From positions 134,930 to 198,929 of the forward strand of contig VXAI01000049.1 in NCBI GenBank assembly GCA_013399305.1: a stretch of 64,000 nucleotides of DNA, given 5' to 3'. A program made the translations under genes and the position numbers. The first letter of the stretch is position 1, and the number at the start of each line of letters is the position of its first letter. Shown piece after piece: positions 35,377 to 49,471 of the stretch. Under the pieces are notes generated by a model. The model was not told the DNA's origin, made no database searches, and worked only from the letters and a program-made list of their open reading frames with translations. Source of the stretch: Rostratula benghalensis (taxonomy: Eukaryota; Chordata; Aves; Charadriiformes; Rostratulidae).

Positions 35377-38052
35377 CTTTCTTAGGGTTTGCACTGTGCT
35401 TGGAATAAGATATGACAATGAAAAAGCAAGCTAGATATTTTCTAAATTATTTTAAAGTGCTGGAAATGGTGACCAGTGTCTTTTACTGCACAACAGCTCT
35501 TTATGTGACTTGTCACAGTTGGGACTGGTTCCTGAGGCAACCCGAATCCATATTCTCCAGGACTTCCAGAGAAGGGCACCCTCAGGAAAATAAAACGTTG
35601 GTGCCACAGCAGCTGAGGCAGAGGGTGACCAGGGGAAGATCAGCTCCGATCATGTTGGGAGGAGGCCAAATGTACCACCGTGTCCCCACCGTGCACAAAC
35701 CATCCAGAAAACCCGTGTGCCCAGCATTACACCAAAGAGACAAAGAATGAGAAAGGAAATAATACTTAAAATAGAGGGTTTGTATGAGGTGCATACAAGT
35801 GCTCAGCAAGGAAGCTGGGACTGGCACCGGGGGCTGAGCACCCGACCCATCACACCCCACTGCTTCCCAGCGAGGTCAAGGTGTTTGGGTGAAGGGAATC
35901 AGTTTGGTGTTCAGAGGCCAGTGGTGTGGAAGGGAACTGAGGACACAGCAGTGAAATACCAGTTTGATAGCAAAAAAAAAAAAGAAAAAAAAAACTCATG
36001 GAAAAAATAATCCCGAGTGTGTGGGATGTGAGGAAAGGTAAAGGTGGCAGTTCTGTTTGCTCTCTGTCCCAGGGATCAAAGTGACTTTGGAGGTTGCCTG
36101 CAAAGGACATTTTCTTAGAAGTGAAAGCCAGTGGCCAGACTGAGAAGAACAGGGGAAAAGAGAGATGATAAACTAAACAAAATAGAAGCCCAAGCACATC
36201 CTCTGCCTTTGGTTGTAACTCATTTCTTTCCTGAGCAGCAAACTTCAAATCATCACATATGAATAACGAAAAGGAGGTCATGAAGAGGGACTGAACTCTG
36301 AAGCAGTCTTCAAAGTTGGATTAGCAATAAAGCCATCATTAATTTTCTAAAGAATATTTTAGAAACTGCAAGTCACTTTTTTTTTTTTTTTTAATTTACA
36401 AAAGGCAATGCATTTGCAGTAGGACTTAACACATTCTTGAACGTAATAGAGAGGAAAGGGTTTTGGTACTTACTGATCTGTGGCACCTACAGTTGAATGC
36501 AACAGCTAAAGTACCTTATTTTTAAAAGCAGAACGTATTTCTGAAGCCACAAGTCTCTTCATTTGATTTGCAGATGGGGACCTCTATTGGTATAAAATAA
36601 TGACACCTGGAAACACACCCCATGGCTCCCACAAGCATGAGAGGTTGGTCAAATTCTTATTTTCATTCCGTCCATGTTAAATGTTACCCTACAGTGATTT
36701 CTGCTAAAATCGCACGGATCGGCCCAATCAAAGGTAACGAATGTAAGAATTTGGCCCAATTCTGAAAGACATCAAGTATTCTCCCCCAAAACCCAATGCT
36801 ACCAAGAAGAACTAACACCCTTTGAAGTTAACCTTCTCCTACTTACGCCTGGGGGCTCTCCTGTGCGCGTGCCTTAGGGGTATTTTTACTACACCCTCGG
36901 CGTAACCACGCGGTGCTGTGGCTTTGGAGTGACAAATCTCCGTGCTGGGCAGGATTTTCAATCCTTCATGACTATCTATTTGTCACCGCAGGTGAGTGGT
37001 AGCACTCAGGCTGATCCCCAGCCACTTTCACAGTTACTTATCTGTCTTTATGGATTCTTCCTGTGTGTCAAGTTGGTGCATAACAGCATTACTGTCAGGG
37101 TGACAAAATTGTCCCCAGAGTGTCACAAATGATTCCCTAGCCTTATGGCTGCAAGCAGGTAGTAACACATCGACACTGCCTTTCTCAGCTCATCTTTCTC
37201 CAGCCCTGCCACCCGCCCCTGACTCTGTACACACACATTCCCCATCCCACAGGTAATTCCCACTTAAGCCAGTTCTAACTTGGGTCCTTTAAAATTACCA
37301 TGAGAAATGAGCAGAGGTTGTTTTCAGGGTGAAATCTTTCTCTTTGAAAAGTCTCTTCCTCTGCCTTAGTTTTAAATAATTAGAGCTGGGGGGAGGAGGG
37401 AGAAAAACACTGCAGAATTCCCCATTTTTAAATACAGAAACCATGATTACAAATTCCAAACAGTGACTGAGATAGCTAGACGTACTGAATTTTGTTGAAT
37501 TCCTATAGGCCACCCAAGCTCTTCATGTCTTGCTGTGTTTCTATCATACAAAGGCTGGGGTTTTTTTCTTCCTATAATCTTGTTGCAATTTTTTACTGAA
37601 TTGCATTCTGCATACAGTAACACCTTTTTAAAAATAATATTTTCTCCAGTTCAGTGCTGGCTGTGAATCTGTGACAAATTAAAAATCTTATTATACAAGG
37701 GCTGGTTTAAATACTTCCCCTCCTCGCCAATGTAAAATTATTCCAAGGAGAGAAGAATCCATCAAGTTAAAACAATTTATACGTTATTTGGGGAAGGCTG
37801 AGAATCTTGATGAATATATAAAAAAGCAATGCTTCAGCAGCAAAGCTTGCTTAATAATCTAAAAACCATTTCATGGTCCCATAGTACAATCTAGGATTTC
37901 GATGATTCTTACATGAACCATGTTTTATGTAGATAAGTTCTGCTTTGGTTAAGCCCACTGGCCTTCAATTCTTCAAAATGCCTTCAAGGTAAGCGTTTCC
38001 AGGCAATGCCAGCTGATGGGACCCCATGAAGGAGTCCTCCATTCTTCCACCA
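35377..38052. other. Single-copy non-coding DNA, start of CR1-free block
   Basis: No repeat or gene recognised. It holds A-runs at 35970-35995, a T16 run at 36377-36392, and a CpG cluster at 36707-36945 that includes 'tgcgcgtgcc' and 'cacgcggtg'. The overlapping frames 35717-36010 and 35850-36281 have no similarity. Confidence 0.5.
36707..36945. promoter_or_regulatory. CpG-rich patch
   Basis: About 12 CpGs by eye in about 240 bases, surrounded by CpG-poor DNA. No promoter element or exon was recognised. A regulatory role is inferred only from composition. Confidence 0.3.
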
Positions 38053-38098
38053 TCTTGCTCAAACACCCCTCCGTGCCTCAGTTTCCCTAACTGTGACC
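38053..38098 (+). mobile_element. Possible MIR-type SINE core relic
   Basis: 'cttgctcaaacacccctccg' then 'tgcctcagtttccctaactg' matches the layout of the MIR core, which reads 'gcaagtta...tgcctcagtttcc..atctg'. Only about 45 bases are alignable by eye. Confidence 0.4.
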
Positions 38099-38169
38099 TG
38101 AAGAACGTTACACCTAATTTTTGACAAAGAAAGATGTGGAACTAATTAACATTAACACGTCCCTTGAGA

Positions 38170-38460
38170 GCAAAGCCTTTTGGTTGGAAGGTGAAGCTTT
38201 GAAGAAGGACAGGGGAATGGGTGTGAAGTGGACGGTCAGACCCTGGCACCCCGAGGAAGGTGTCTGGGCTGGGGGGTGGCTGATCCTGGCTAAGAGGGGC
38301 AGGGCTGGGGACAGAGGTGCTCCAGGGCTGGTGTTGGGGTGCCCACGCACACCTTGCCTGCCCTTCCCACCCTTCCTCCTTCACCCGAGCGGCGTGCCTT
38401 GTCTCAGCCTCCCGAGAGGTCCGGCAGGGTTTCTGACACTGGGAAAACAAACCCTAAAAG
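38170..38460. other. GC-rich patch
   Basis: GC-rich stretch with about eight CpGs, open on both strands (38121-38468 plus, 38142-38450 minus). The predicted peptides are proline/glycine-rich low-complexity products expected from GC-rich DNA, with no recognised domain. Confidence 0.4.
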
Positions 38461-41439
38461 CAATTTAGAAATACCTGCCCACAAAGTCAAAAGGCAAAAT
38501 ATCTAAAGCTTCTCCTGGAATCTCTGACCTCACAGGCTGACATGGTTTGATGGGAAATTTAATGTAATAGTCTGAGAAAGCCAAAAGGCCCATTGTCAGC
38601 AATGAAGTCTGAAAGTTAGCAGAATTAATATAACTGTACAATGGAAGTGCCCTCGAGGGACAAGGCTGCAGAACCGGGGCAGAGGGAAAAATGACTTTTG
38701 AAGTCATTTCACTATGACATTCTGTCATCACTGCTAAACGGAAATAAAAAATCATCTGAATCACCACATGCTCCAGTGTGTGTCCCTTCCTCATCTAATA
38801 TCAAGTAATAACGCTGACGTCCCGTGCCCCACCTAAGCTGGGAAGGGGCTCTGCGGGGACCTGGGGAGCTCCATTTTGAATTGCTAAATGCAATAAGAAT
38901 AAATGCAAGTGGGAGTCTGTTTAGCAGAGAATGATGTCTGGTCTGCAGCCCATCAAAGCCCAATAAATCTCAATGCTTCAACAAGAGATGAAAATGGTTA
39001 TCTCATCATTTCAGTGCCAGGGTGAAATTTTCTCTGAGCCAGAGTATTTTTACAGATGATTTATGTCTGGGAAGGGTAGTTGTTTAACAAAATGGCAGAT
39101 AATGATGAATAGAAAGTAAATAGAAAGAGCAGCAAGGGAGTGGTTCTTAGTTGCAGCGGTAGAATAAACAATATACTTACATAAAGTATATGTCACATCT
39201 AAGTGCCATTATTCTAAATCCTGTGAGTTATACGTTACTTGGAACATCACATAAAAGAGCCGGTAATAAGATTTAGAGGATAGGGAATTTAGCAGGTATG
39301 CAAGGCAAATAAGGTTCAAAATTCTTCTTTCTCTTACACCTGTGTTAATCCCACTTCACCGAAATTACTCTGGATTTACAACCCTATAATAAACAAGGAG
39401 TGTCTCTGCCTTCACTGTGTTTAATACATTATTGTATTAAAATGAGAGGGATCGGGAGATGGGCTAATTTTGCTGTCCTTACCAATTTATTTTTAAACAC
39501 AATACTTGTATTGCCTGTGTGCTAAAATACAAACCCTTCTACAGAACAGGGAATGAGGGATACAGACACTATGTAGACGTGATTTTTATAAAGACATCTG
39601 AAATTAAAACTTTTGGGCTTTTTTTTTTTTTTATAAAGATCTCAGTTTGGATGACACGATAAAACAAATATTCATGGAGTTAACGATGAGAAGAAAAAAA
39701 TAGCAAAAAAAAAAGCAAACAAAGCTGCCTTTTTGAGGTGTTTTTTTTTTTTTTTGAATTAGAGGCACTATAAACAATGTCAAACTGGAGACAGAGATTT
39801 GAGGTCGGGGTGCTTGCTTTGGGTTTCTTTTTCTTTTTCTGCGCTTTTCCTGTGGCTGTACACAAAGGAGGAAAGCAAAAAAAAAAAAAAAAAAAAATCT
39901 AATTACAGTTTTAAATGCCCAAAATGCCATGTCCACCAAAAGCCCGATGCTCATTAGTAGTAGTAATTAACTTTACAACTGTCAACACAAACACCACACA
40001 GGCTGACAGATAGATAGTAGCTCTGAGGGTGCTAATAAATCCGGAAATAACAACTTGACACGCAGATGCACAAAAGGATGCAGGTGATAAAGAAATGTTG
40101 ACATCAAATCTAATTATCTTCGAAACGGCCAACTACTGCACAATCCCCAGTAATGCACTGTTATTGCTAGTGATGAGCCCCACTGGAACGGCTCTTAACC
40201 ACGGCATACAACCCCGCTTTTACAGCCCCTTGTCACAGCCAGTCAGGACAATATCAAAAAGGAAATTATGAGTGTCACGACCCCTCCAAGTCAAAAAAAA
40301 AATCAAAAAAAAAAAAAATTCCAGTGATGAATATAGGCTCAGCAAGGCATAGCAGATTACCCCCTTACGAGTTTTAAAGCCAGGATGATATATGACATTT
40401 TTATCAGGCACTTTCTCAGGAATGTCACCAAGAGGGAAAATAAAGGCCCTGAAAAGAGACGACTAGGTGAATTATGCAACTGTAATTGCCGATCATAACC
40501 TGATATGAGCTGAAATTGCTCTGTTTTCATATTGAGATAGCATAAAATTGTCGGGAAATGCAATGGCTCCTTAATGTGGCCTAGATGAGTCTAATATTCT
40601 GATCATTTTTCACTCAGCTGCTAGGTAAATAGTGCTTCTTTAACACAACCACCGTGGCCCAGGGCAATCTGGGGGCCCAATTTTACACTTGAATTGAGGA
40701 AATATGTGTAAACTACAATTTTTCATATTTTCTGCATACATAAGAAGATGAAACATCTTTATCATGTGTATTGTCTGGCTGAGCTTATACAAAATATTAG
40801 TTTATCTCTCCTACTTTGGTTTATTCCATAAGCAAAACACATAGATCTAAAGGACAGGCAATATTCTATATACAAAATAGGTCCATCTTTTATGCAGCCT
40901 CATATGAAGAATTCAACCATTTTGTTTTTGAAGAGCTGGCAATTAGAAAGCGCAGATTTTGCAAAATAAATTAAAATATTCTAAAATGCTCGCATTTTTC
41001 TCCAAATCAGTGTGAAAAATGCAGAAAACAAAAGGTCACAGAAATATTTTTCTGCACAACCTGAGATATTAGTTTATACAATAACCCCTCGGAGGAAAAA
41101 AAAAGATAAAAAGCCCTTCTTTATTACCACGCTATAAGAGAAATTTGTTTTATCAGAAATCTGCTGTATTAAATGGTTCGGGAAACATATTTGTGTAAAA
41201 AACCCTCTTGAGTTAAAATAAAATAAAAAAATAAAATAATCACAGAAAACCCCAGTGAAACAAAAAGCATGCTACTGCCCATTCTCAGATAATAATCAGC
41301 AATAATACCTGGGGCAGAAAGGTCATAAACCATACTTCCAAGACAGGAATAATTCATTGTACTACTATGTGTTTAAGAATTAGTTTGATAGAGTCACCAT
41401 CTAGACTGTGAGATATTGTCTATCAATCTGACCTTCTAA
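38461..41439. other. Single-copy AT-rich DNA with long homopolymers
   Basis: No repeat or gene recognised. A- and T-runs lie at 39619-39631, 39741-39755, 39877-39897, 40291-40319 and 41095. Many TAAT-type homeodomain cores are present, but that is expected in AT-rich DNA. Conserved non-coding elements are possible but cannot be shown from one sequence. Confidence 0.45.
39877..39897. repeat. A21 homopolymer
   Basis: Run of 21 A. No retrocopy or SINE body is recognisable upstream of it. Confidence 0.97.
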
Positions 41440-43130
41440 AAATGAACCCGCAGACTCCCACTTCGATCAAAAACCTCTTTGCTTTTATGATACGCAGCCT
41501 CCTCTTTATGACGAATTTTCGGACCGGGTTTATGACGAGTGCAGCATCATTTACAAAAGGCATCAATGTAAAAGTGAAGCACCACAAACTCTTAGATAAT
41601 CAGGTGGTTCTTTCGCAATTTCTAAACATGTTTGGTTTTGTTTTTTTTTTTTTTTTTCCCTGAAAGGAACCGTACCGGAAACGCAACCTCTTTCTGCTTT
41701 TTTTGCTGAAGAATCAGTTCTGAAATAAACAAGTCCAAAAGGAGGTCAAAAGGTTTAAATTTCTCTTTGCATTTTATGTTGTCTGCTCTTAGTTCCTATA
41801 GAGCCACCTTCTCCAGGTGCTCCAATGCTAATTGCAAGGCGGCACTGATGAGCAGTAATAACCAGCACCTGGAAAAAAAACCCCACAGGTTGCTGGTGAC
41901 TGCAGATAAGAGCCCCTTAACAAACTTGCATAAATCCTCATCAACTTCCTTCCTGCTTCCAGGTACATTTTAACACTTTTTAAAGGCAAAGGTTTTGTCC
42001 CAGGCTACGTAGCGACGTGCCATACCTCGCTCTACGGAGAGCCTTCAAGCACAGCCCATTCCCGACGGCTGCGGGACGTACGGTACTGAAAACAACACCG
42101 TCATACTTGGGTAGTCACAGGAGCCTTTGTGAAATATTTCACTGGATAAAGCGGAAAAGGACTGAAATCCAGTTCCTAGCAATTAATACTGTGCCATCCT
42201 GAACGCAGAGTTGCTCCCATCCCAAAAGAATTCCGAATTGTAGACCCGTCCGTAATTATTACATTACTGCTAACCCTATTAGGAACAGTCTTTATGTAAT
42301 TAACATACCAGCAGGGAATTTAAGAGGTACTAGGCATTAATTTTCAATGCCTGTTCTCCGTGAGTTTGGTACCCAGTTGCAGTGATAAACAGAAGACACA
42401 TGGCTACGATTACGCGTCTTCTGTAACGCTTATGCACCAGAGCAGAAAATACCTCATATCGTCACGCAGGCTCCTAGTTAGAAAGAAAACATATTTACTG
42501 CTCTATTTTCATTCTGTCAGAGAAATTTGGAAAGTCAAGTGAACAGTTTCCTTCTTTTCCCCCCCTTCCCCCCTCCTTTTTCACAAGTTCTGTTCACAGA
42601 AGACTTTTCCCACAGTCACTGGCACTTAGCAGAAAAATAACTTAACAACCTCTATCATTCTCTTCCAAAGTCACCCAAGCCGAAACTGCATTTATTTCAT
42701 CTTCCTGTCTCTGTATCCCCCTTCCGGAGACTCGGCGCAGAGGCTGCAGCCACTGTTGCTAAGCAACTACACCACGGCACTGCATCACCAATTACAGGTT
42801 TTTCCCATCATTTTCAGCCTCGCCAATTTGGGTGTAATACCGGGAAGGAGCACAGACAACAGAAGTGTTACCCACAGAGGGGTGAATTGGCAGATGGATC
42901 ATCAGCACCACAAAAGGGACAACTGTAAGAATAACAGTGAACAATTATTGCCAGTGTTCTCTTCAGTCAGGTATTCTTATCAGTGCAGCCTCCACAAAGA
43001 ACTTTACCTATTTGCTACGGGTGAATGACGAAGTATTTTTGAATTCTGGTGATTTTTCCTGGGTCTTTCCGTGCAAGAGAACACCAGGGTATCCGTGCTG
43101 CTGAAAGCTAACGGGAGATCTATTAGTAAT
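41440..43130. promoter_or_regulatory. CpG-rich segment inside the CR1-free block
   Basis: About 35 CpGs by eye at 41440-42480, 11 of them within 42008-42100 ('acgtagcgacgtgc', 'cccgacggctgcgggacg'), and further ones at 42726-42845. Neighbouring DNA is AT-rich and CpG-poor. This may be a hypomethylated enhancer or promoter-like segment. Frames here are at most 90 codons and no exon was recognised. Confidence 0.4.
42547..42582 (+). repeat. Polypyrimidine tract
   Basis: 36 consecutive pyrimidines, including C-runs of 6-7. No AG-flanked exon follows, so it is not an evident splice acceptor. Confidence 0.85.
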
Positions 43131-46100
43131 CAAATTTCAGCCCAGATTTTATGGTTAGTCTAACCGAGTTAATTTCTCTAATGTTAGCAATTCATGGAAG
43201 AGGTCTCTTGTGGCAGCACAAACCTGGGATCCACAGCAGCTGTCAGAAGAGACTCTGAGGAATTCCTTATTAGCCAGAATGCAACCAGGCAGAAAACTCA
43301 TTACACAGTGCTAAATATACTTAATCACATCTATTAGAGAAAAATGAACTTGATAATTACAACAAATAACTAAAGAGCAAAAAGTGCTCATGGAAAAACC
43401 CACACCAGGACGTGTAAGAAAGGGGGCTGCAGAGTGACTCTGTGCGGGAGAGAGCCATGCCTGCCTGCAAACCCCTTTAATGGAAAAGGATCGCACCAGG
43501 ACCCACCAAATTATTCAGGTTCCCCTTGAAAGTGAAGCATTTACATTTAACAGCGCACATAAATTTCATGTAATAAGTAAATCAATTACTTAAATTTTAA
43601 AAATTCACTTGGAAAGCTCTTCTGAGAGTTGAGATAACTGCATCTTCTCAACGTGCTTTTTGGGGAAAGGAAGTCTCCTACAGCACAATAAATAAAGGTA
43701 ATTTCATGGCTCATATTTAGTGCAATGCCTAACACAGGGGCTCAAAGCCTGTCCTCATTGTGCAGCTTTTAGTTTCCTCCAAACAGGACTGGGTTGTGGA
43801 GTGATGTGGTCCAGAATTTGGCCCACCTACATTTTGAAACACAGTTTTTGAAACTAAAGGTGTCAGATATTGACCTCATCAACCACACACCAGCATCAGA
43901 TGCTCTTGGTGGAATCCCGTGCCATACACAGGCACTCCAACCAGGCCTGACCACCATCTGCCAAGCCCTCCCTCGCTCTGCTCTCCCAGAAACAGCCAAA
44001 GCCTGCATGATTTTTATTGGCACATGTGAAGAGTGAGCTTTCTAATTTTGCAGCAATAGACACCCTGGAGAACACAACGGAGCAGTGAACTGGGATCCCC
44101 AACCTTTAGAATAGTTCCTAATACCCAGACTTTTGTCTCCTCTCACATCTTCTGAGAAGCAGCTCATTTCCAAGCAGCTCAGTGAACTCAGCTTGGAGAC
44201 TTTTTGAACCCAAACTTTATTTTAAATTCCTACCCAACTGTATATATTTTTAATTCAGCAACATCTAGATAAAGGAATCAGGCATACTGGAGTCATCAAA
44301 TAAAATCTGAGAAGGGATACTCTGAGGTTTTCACATAATTTTGACTTAGTTGGAAGGGAGCAGCTAAGTAATGCATGAAGCAAGCCATCTGGCTTTTCTT
44401 TTTTATTCAGCCATAGAACATTTTCGCCTTAATTCTTATGTAATGCCATTAAAATATTGGATAGCATCTAGCAAAAATAAGACAAATTCATCAGTTATAT
44501 ACAAATAAAAACCAGTCCCCTATGGCCACAGAAAGCCCTTACCTAAAGGCTGACAAAACCAAACAAGAAGTCAGTGTTTTGGAAGCCCAAGACAGGGACC
44601 TAGGTAGGTTCCAAATGAAAGGTCTACACCAGCATCTTCACCTCATCCCTTTCCTCCAGCTGTCGTGAAGTGGGGCAGGGAACTGCAGAACTCCATTTCC
44701 TCAGACCACACCTTACAATGGTGGAAATTAGGAAAGAGGATTTGACTCATCACACAGCCCAACAGCAGTGGAAGATCCAGTCTCTGCACGGTGATGAACT
44801 AAGAGCAGATGGACCTGACTTTGTACTGACAGAGGAATACTTCTTCTACTATTTCCTAGCACTTTTTGCCTTTCGTTTTAGCTGATTCATACCTTCTCCA
44901 GGTCATTTCTGCTCTCTCTGTATAATGTCAGAATCGGTATTTTAGAATTAAAAAAAGGTAATAGCCACAAAGCTCAGCTGCTGCTTCTCAGAATCTTAGC
45001 ACCACATAGATACCATTTTCAAAAATGTTCCTTTCAGTGAGTTGTTTTTATGGACTGATGTTATTTAAAGGAAAAAAAAATGTAAAAGGTACTCTAAAAT
45101 AGTCTAGAAATTGAATGCTTTTTCTTTTCCAATGAAAACATACCATCCCATACACATGTGCATACAGTACTTTGCTTGGCTGGGTTTTAGGGCAACAGAG
45201 CACACTTTGGGGGGATGGCAGTAATTCTGAGGATTTTTTTTTTGTTCTTTTACAATCTACTCTTTATAGACAAAGCCCTTACAGAAAGAAGCTACTAAGC
45301 CTTACAAAAATTATTGGCTTCATGAAGTCAACTACTTATCCTATAAATCCTATAAACAATACAGCACTCCTCTTGTGCAAGCACAAGTATCACAAAACAT
45401 ACTTAACTACTTACTCAGTTCCTTACAGCTACTAAATCATTTATTTCTACAAACTGAAATCCTAATTTTAGGCCACCAGCCCCATCTTAGCACATACACA
45501 ACACCATGCTGCCATCAGAATTAACACTTGCAGAGATGAATTAAATTAGGGGCATAGAATTACGATCCTGTGTAAATTTGTGAGTGGTTTTTACAGTGTA
45601 CTATTGCATTTCAACCAATTTAACTCCCACTTAGTTACACCACGTAAATACCCAGTAAGGTGAGATGAGGAAAACCACTTTTTGTTTGTCTCTCCACTCC
45701 TCCTCTAAGCTTTCCAAACTGGGCCCAGTTCAGACTGGATTATGGAATCAGGCAGACCTTTCACCCGAACTTCCACTGCAGTTTTTCTACTCTTAGGAGT
45801 AAGTTACTCTTCACCCTAGGAAGTTACGTTGGCAACACAAATGTGACATTAACTGATAGGAACAGATTGAGAGCTATGGCAGCAACAATAGGACAGAAAA
45901 CCAAAACAGGCAACTTTTAAAGGATGTAAAAGGCCATGATCTCTCTTTATGTGTACAGAAAACTCCTACAATTGCATAAGAATTTTGTTCCAAGAGTAGA
46001 AGAAGCTTTTAGAATATCAGCCTTCGTTTTCCACGGTTAAGGGTTTGGACAAGGAAAGGTAGGTTCTGTAATACTTCTGAGTTTTACAGTACCATCTCCG

Positions 46101-49100
46101 AGCACAACAAATACGTGTATATGTACTTGTGCAGCACTAGCAGGGACAGAAAGGGGGTACAATACCCCCACATTCTGCAATGCTGAGCACGGGAATGGTT
46201 TCAAAACATCAGAATTCTGCCGTGAGTATTACGGGGATAAAATGCACATTGAAAGCTTTTCTGTCCTGTCACTCATTACACAATAATAGCCTATCTTCAC
46301 TTGAAGCAGAAAAATGATCTATTCTAATATAAAAGATCATCAGAATTTACCGAGAATTAAATAGATAGGAGTGGAAAGGCTGCTGTAGAATTAGAGTATT
46401 AATAGTATATTAACTGCAGGTATTTCCTTTTTAATCTAGATAATTCTTGCAGGGATATAAATCCCTATTCTTATTTAATTCTCTATTGGGGAGCTTATAG
46501 ATGTTTACTTTTTTTAAGGAAAGGTGTATTCTTTTCCATTAAAAAATGTAGTGTTCTAAATAGCAAAATGAAATATAAAAATCCGTGGAGACATTTGTAG
46601 AGCAAGAAAATGTTTTAGAACAAAGAATGGTTTGGAAGTCACCACAAAGTGACGCACAGTGGCAAACACACGAACAGAGGAATCGTTCCTTCTGCGGGCA
46701 GTCCGAAGGACTCCACAGGCATGAACTTTTCCTAAGGAAAAAAACCAAAACATTCTGATAGCAGGAAAAGCTGACTAAAAGGTCTAAAATAGAGCTTTGC
46801 TCTTACAGAGTATGGAAAACCTCATCGCTCTAGATGGTCACAACGGTCACGGAGCTTTTCTGAAGTGGTTTTTTCCTATTTTCCAACGCAGTGTTCCATC
46901 AAACACCCTTGAAAAATACGGAAGAGTTAGGAAAACCACTGACACACAGAGCAAGCAGAAGCAGCACAGTGTGCTGGCAGCTGTAGCAGGACAGGACTGG
47001 CAGTAGGATGGAACACATGGTTGGCACTTACCAAACATCAGAGACAACCAATGTATACCAAGACCGGCGTACATCTCTGCGGGGCTCCACCGCAAGAAAT
47101 GACAAGAAGAACGGTATCTGTGACTTTCTCTAACGTTCATAACTCAAAAACTCCGACCTTGATCACTTTAGCAGATGGTTTTGCTCGGCTGTAGTTGCAA
47201 TTAAACAGAGCGTGCCAAAGTGAAGAGCAAATTACCCACGCTATCTATCCCAGTTAAAAAAAAAATAAAATATCTGCAGTCTTCCAGTATCTAGTGGGAC
47301 AATATCCAAGATTCTCCAGCCCCAGCCCATGCTGGATTGCCATTATATTTTATGTCAAGTCAGTACTTCAGAGAGTCCAAGACCCTTGGCATATGTTCTT
47401 AGTTAACAAAATGGAAAATTAAACTTTGTAGCAACCCCCTGCCACTCCCAAAATAAAAGAAAAATTCTGTCTCCATTAATGAGCAGGAAGTCTGATCTTC
47501 CTGTGCCAGCCAAAAAGCCTGCAATATAAGGACATTTGGCTGAAGAAAGGAATTCGAAACAAGTAAACTAGCCTCGATTCACACTCCTGCATTTCAGGTA
47601 CGGAGGAATAGCCGCAAGGAATGCGAATTTTAAGATCACCTCTGATATTGACCAGCATAAGTTTGCAACTTCAACAGAGCTTTTACGCTTTACAAAAGTT
47701 TAGTTGATTGTTTGACAGTGTTCACGTCACGGAGGAACTGCTCTTGAGTTTCCTCACCTACAAATACCATCATCACGAAGCCACTACATACACAGGGCTA
47801 AATAAATCGTATCGCAAGGGAACAGGCAGAGGTACCTAATCATTGTGGCATATTCACTAATTAATGACCGCCTCTAAGAGCCCATGGAAGGTGAAGGATG
47901 GAACAAGACAACTTGCAAAGAAGAGACCTAGTCTTCGGTTCCCACCTAATTGGATCACACTTGCTTCTGGGCTACAGCCTAAAGGACACGTGAGCAGCCT
48001 CTGCTCGTTGATCCCCTCCCACTGCTGAACTGGGAATACCCAACACAGAAGTTTTTCAAATTAAATGCATGAAAACTGTGGTGAGTAGTCTCACAAAACC
48101 GGTATTTGAGAGTAGGTCTGGAGATGAAGATGATATGTAGATGAACTACCTCTCTGGCAAACCCATGTGAAGTTTTCTACAGTCCAGATGGTAAGGGGTA
48201 AATGAACAGGGGGCATTTATGTCAGAGCTTGTACAATAGGAACACAAATGCTGATATGGTTTCTTTTTATATATATAGCTGGGTAAAGAGATCAGAGAAC
48301 ACTGGAACGTTAGCCAAAACAAGTTATCCAGCTGCACTGTGTTTCATCACATATCAATTTTTACTGAAAGAAAACCATACAAATTTAATCAGTTCTTCAT
48401 ATGGTAATATTTAACATTTTTTTCCCCAAGTTGTTTGATATTATTGTTTTAAAAGTTCCTTTTCCCCCTCCCGCGAACGTGATGTGTGATAGTGGTGAAC
48501 ACAGGAAAAATATCTATCCCTGGCAAGACCCAAAGTCTCGTTTACAGTAGACTCAGTAATAAATGCACTGGCGTCTGTGTCAATTGACTGTCTCAATGAA
48601 GAACAGGTCAGTGTAGGGAACAGTACGAGCAGCGTCTACATCTCAACTCCCACATCCCCAGCCCGTGCATGTTTGTAGCATCAGTAGAAATTAAATTACC
48701 CTAATAAACCTTTCTGCCTCCTCCTCTCCTCAAGAAACAGCATTTATTTTTTTTCCTGACATCTTAAACCATATGGGTTTTCCTTTTTTTTTTTTTTTTT
48801 TTTTTTTTGGTAAGGCTATCACATAGCATTTGTATAGCACTTTTAATTATTTGAAAATATATAATAGAGTGGAGACATGGATCCCACTTATATAAATGCC
48901 TATTAAAAGGCCATGTATTCTCTCAGTAACCATAAACCATAAAACACCTCTTAAAAGAATATAATTCCTTTGTTTCAAAGCCAAACACGTATAATAAGAC
49001 AGCTTGCTCCTTTTAAGTAAATAAAAATGATTTGTATTAAATAAAATGAAATATTGTATGCGCTATATAATTTAACAATAAGACACATCAAAGCCTGCAT

Positions 49101-49471
49101 TACTGCGAGCTAACCCATGCCTCAGAGGTGTCGCAAGCCAAATACTTTAAACGATCCAAAAAACATGTTGTTACAGAAAAGCAAAAACCACAGCGCGTCA
49201 TAAACTATTGGTCGGACGAGATGTAAAACCAAGTTCCCAACCATTTGTGGTCACTAAAATCCCCTGGCGCTTACTGTACCCTTCGAATGTTGGTTTTGCC
49301 CAAACTGGAATGTTTTTAATACACAAATTTTATGCCACCAAGCTTTATTGCTTATTTTTTTGGAAAGAACTCCCCCTCCACTCCCTTCCACTGCTCAGTG
49401 CTGAGCCAGCCCACTGCAACCTATGTGCTGCCACAGGAGAGACTGCCCTTCAGATGGTGTCTTGCATGTGA
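43131..49471. other. Single-copy non-coding DNA
   Basis: No repeat family or gene recognised in about 6.3 kb. The only clear structures are homopolymers, the longest being T25 at 48784-48808. Open frames are at most 97 codons (46847-47140 minus), without similarity. Confidence 0.5.
48784..48808. repeat. T25 homopolymer
   Basis: Run of 25 T, the longest mononucleotide run in the window. No retrocopy body was recognised next to it. Confidence 0.97.

Noticed and set aside
38121..38468. Overlapping 115- and 102-codon frames in GC-rich DNA
   Set aside because: The peptides are low-complexity and have no domain. High GC lowers stop frequency on both strands.
39877..39897. A21 run as a processed pseudogene tail
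   Set aside because: No spliced coding sequence is recognisable upstream on the plus strand and no target-site duplication was seen.
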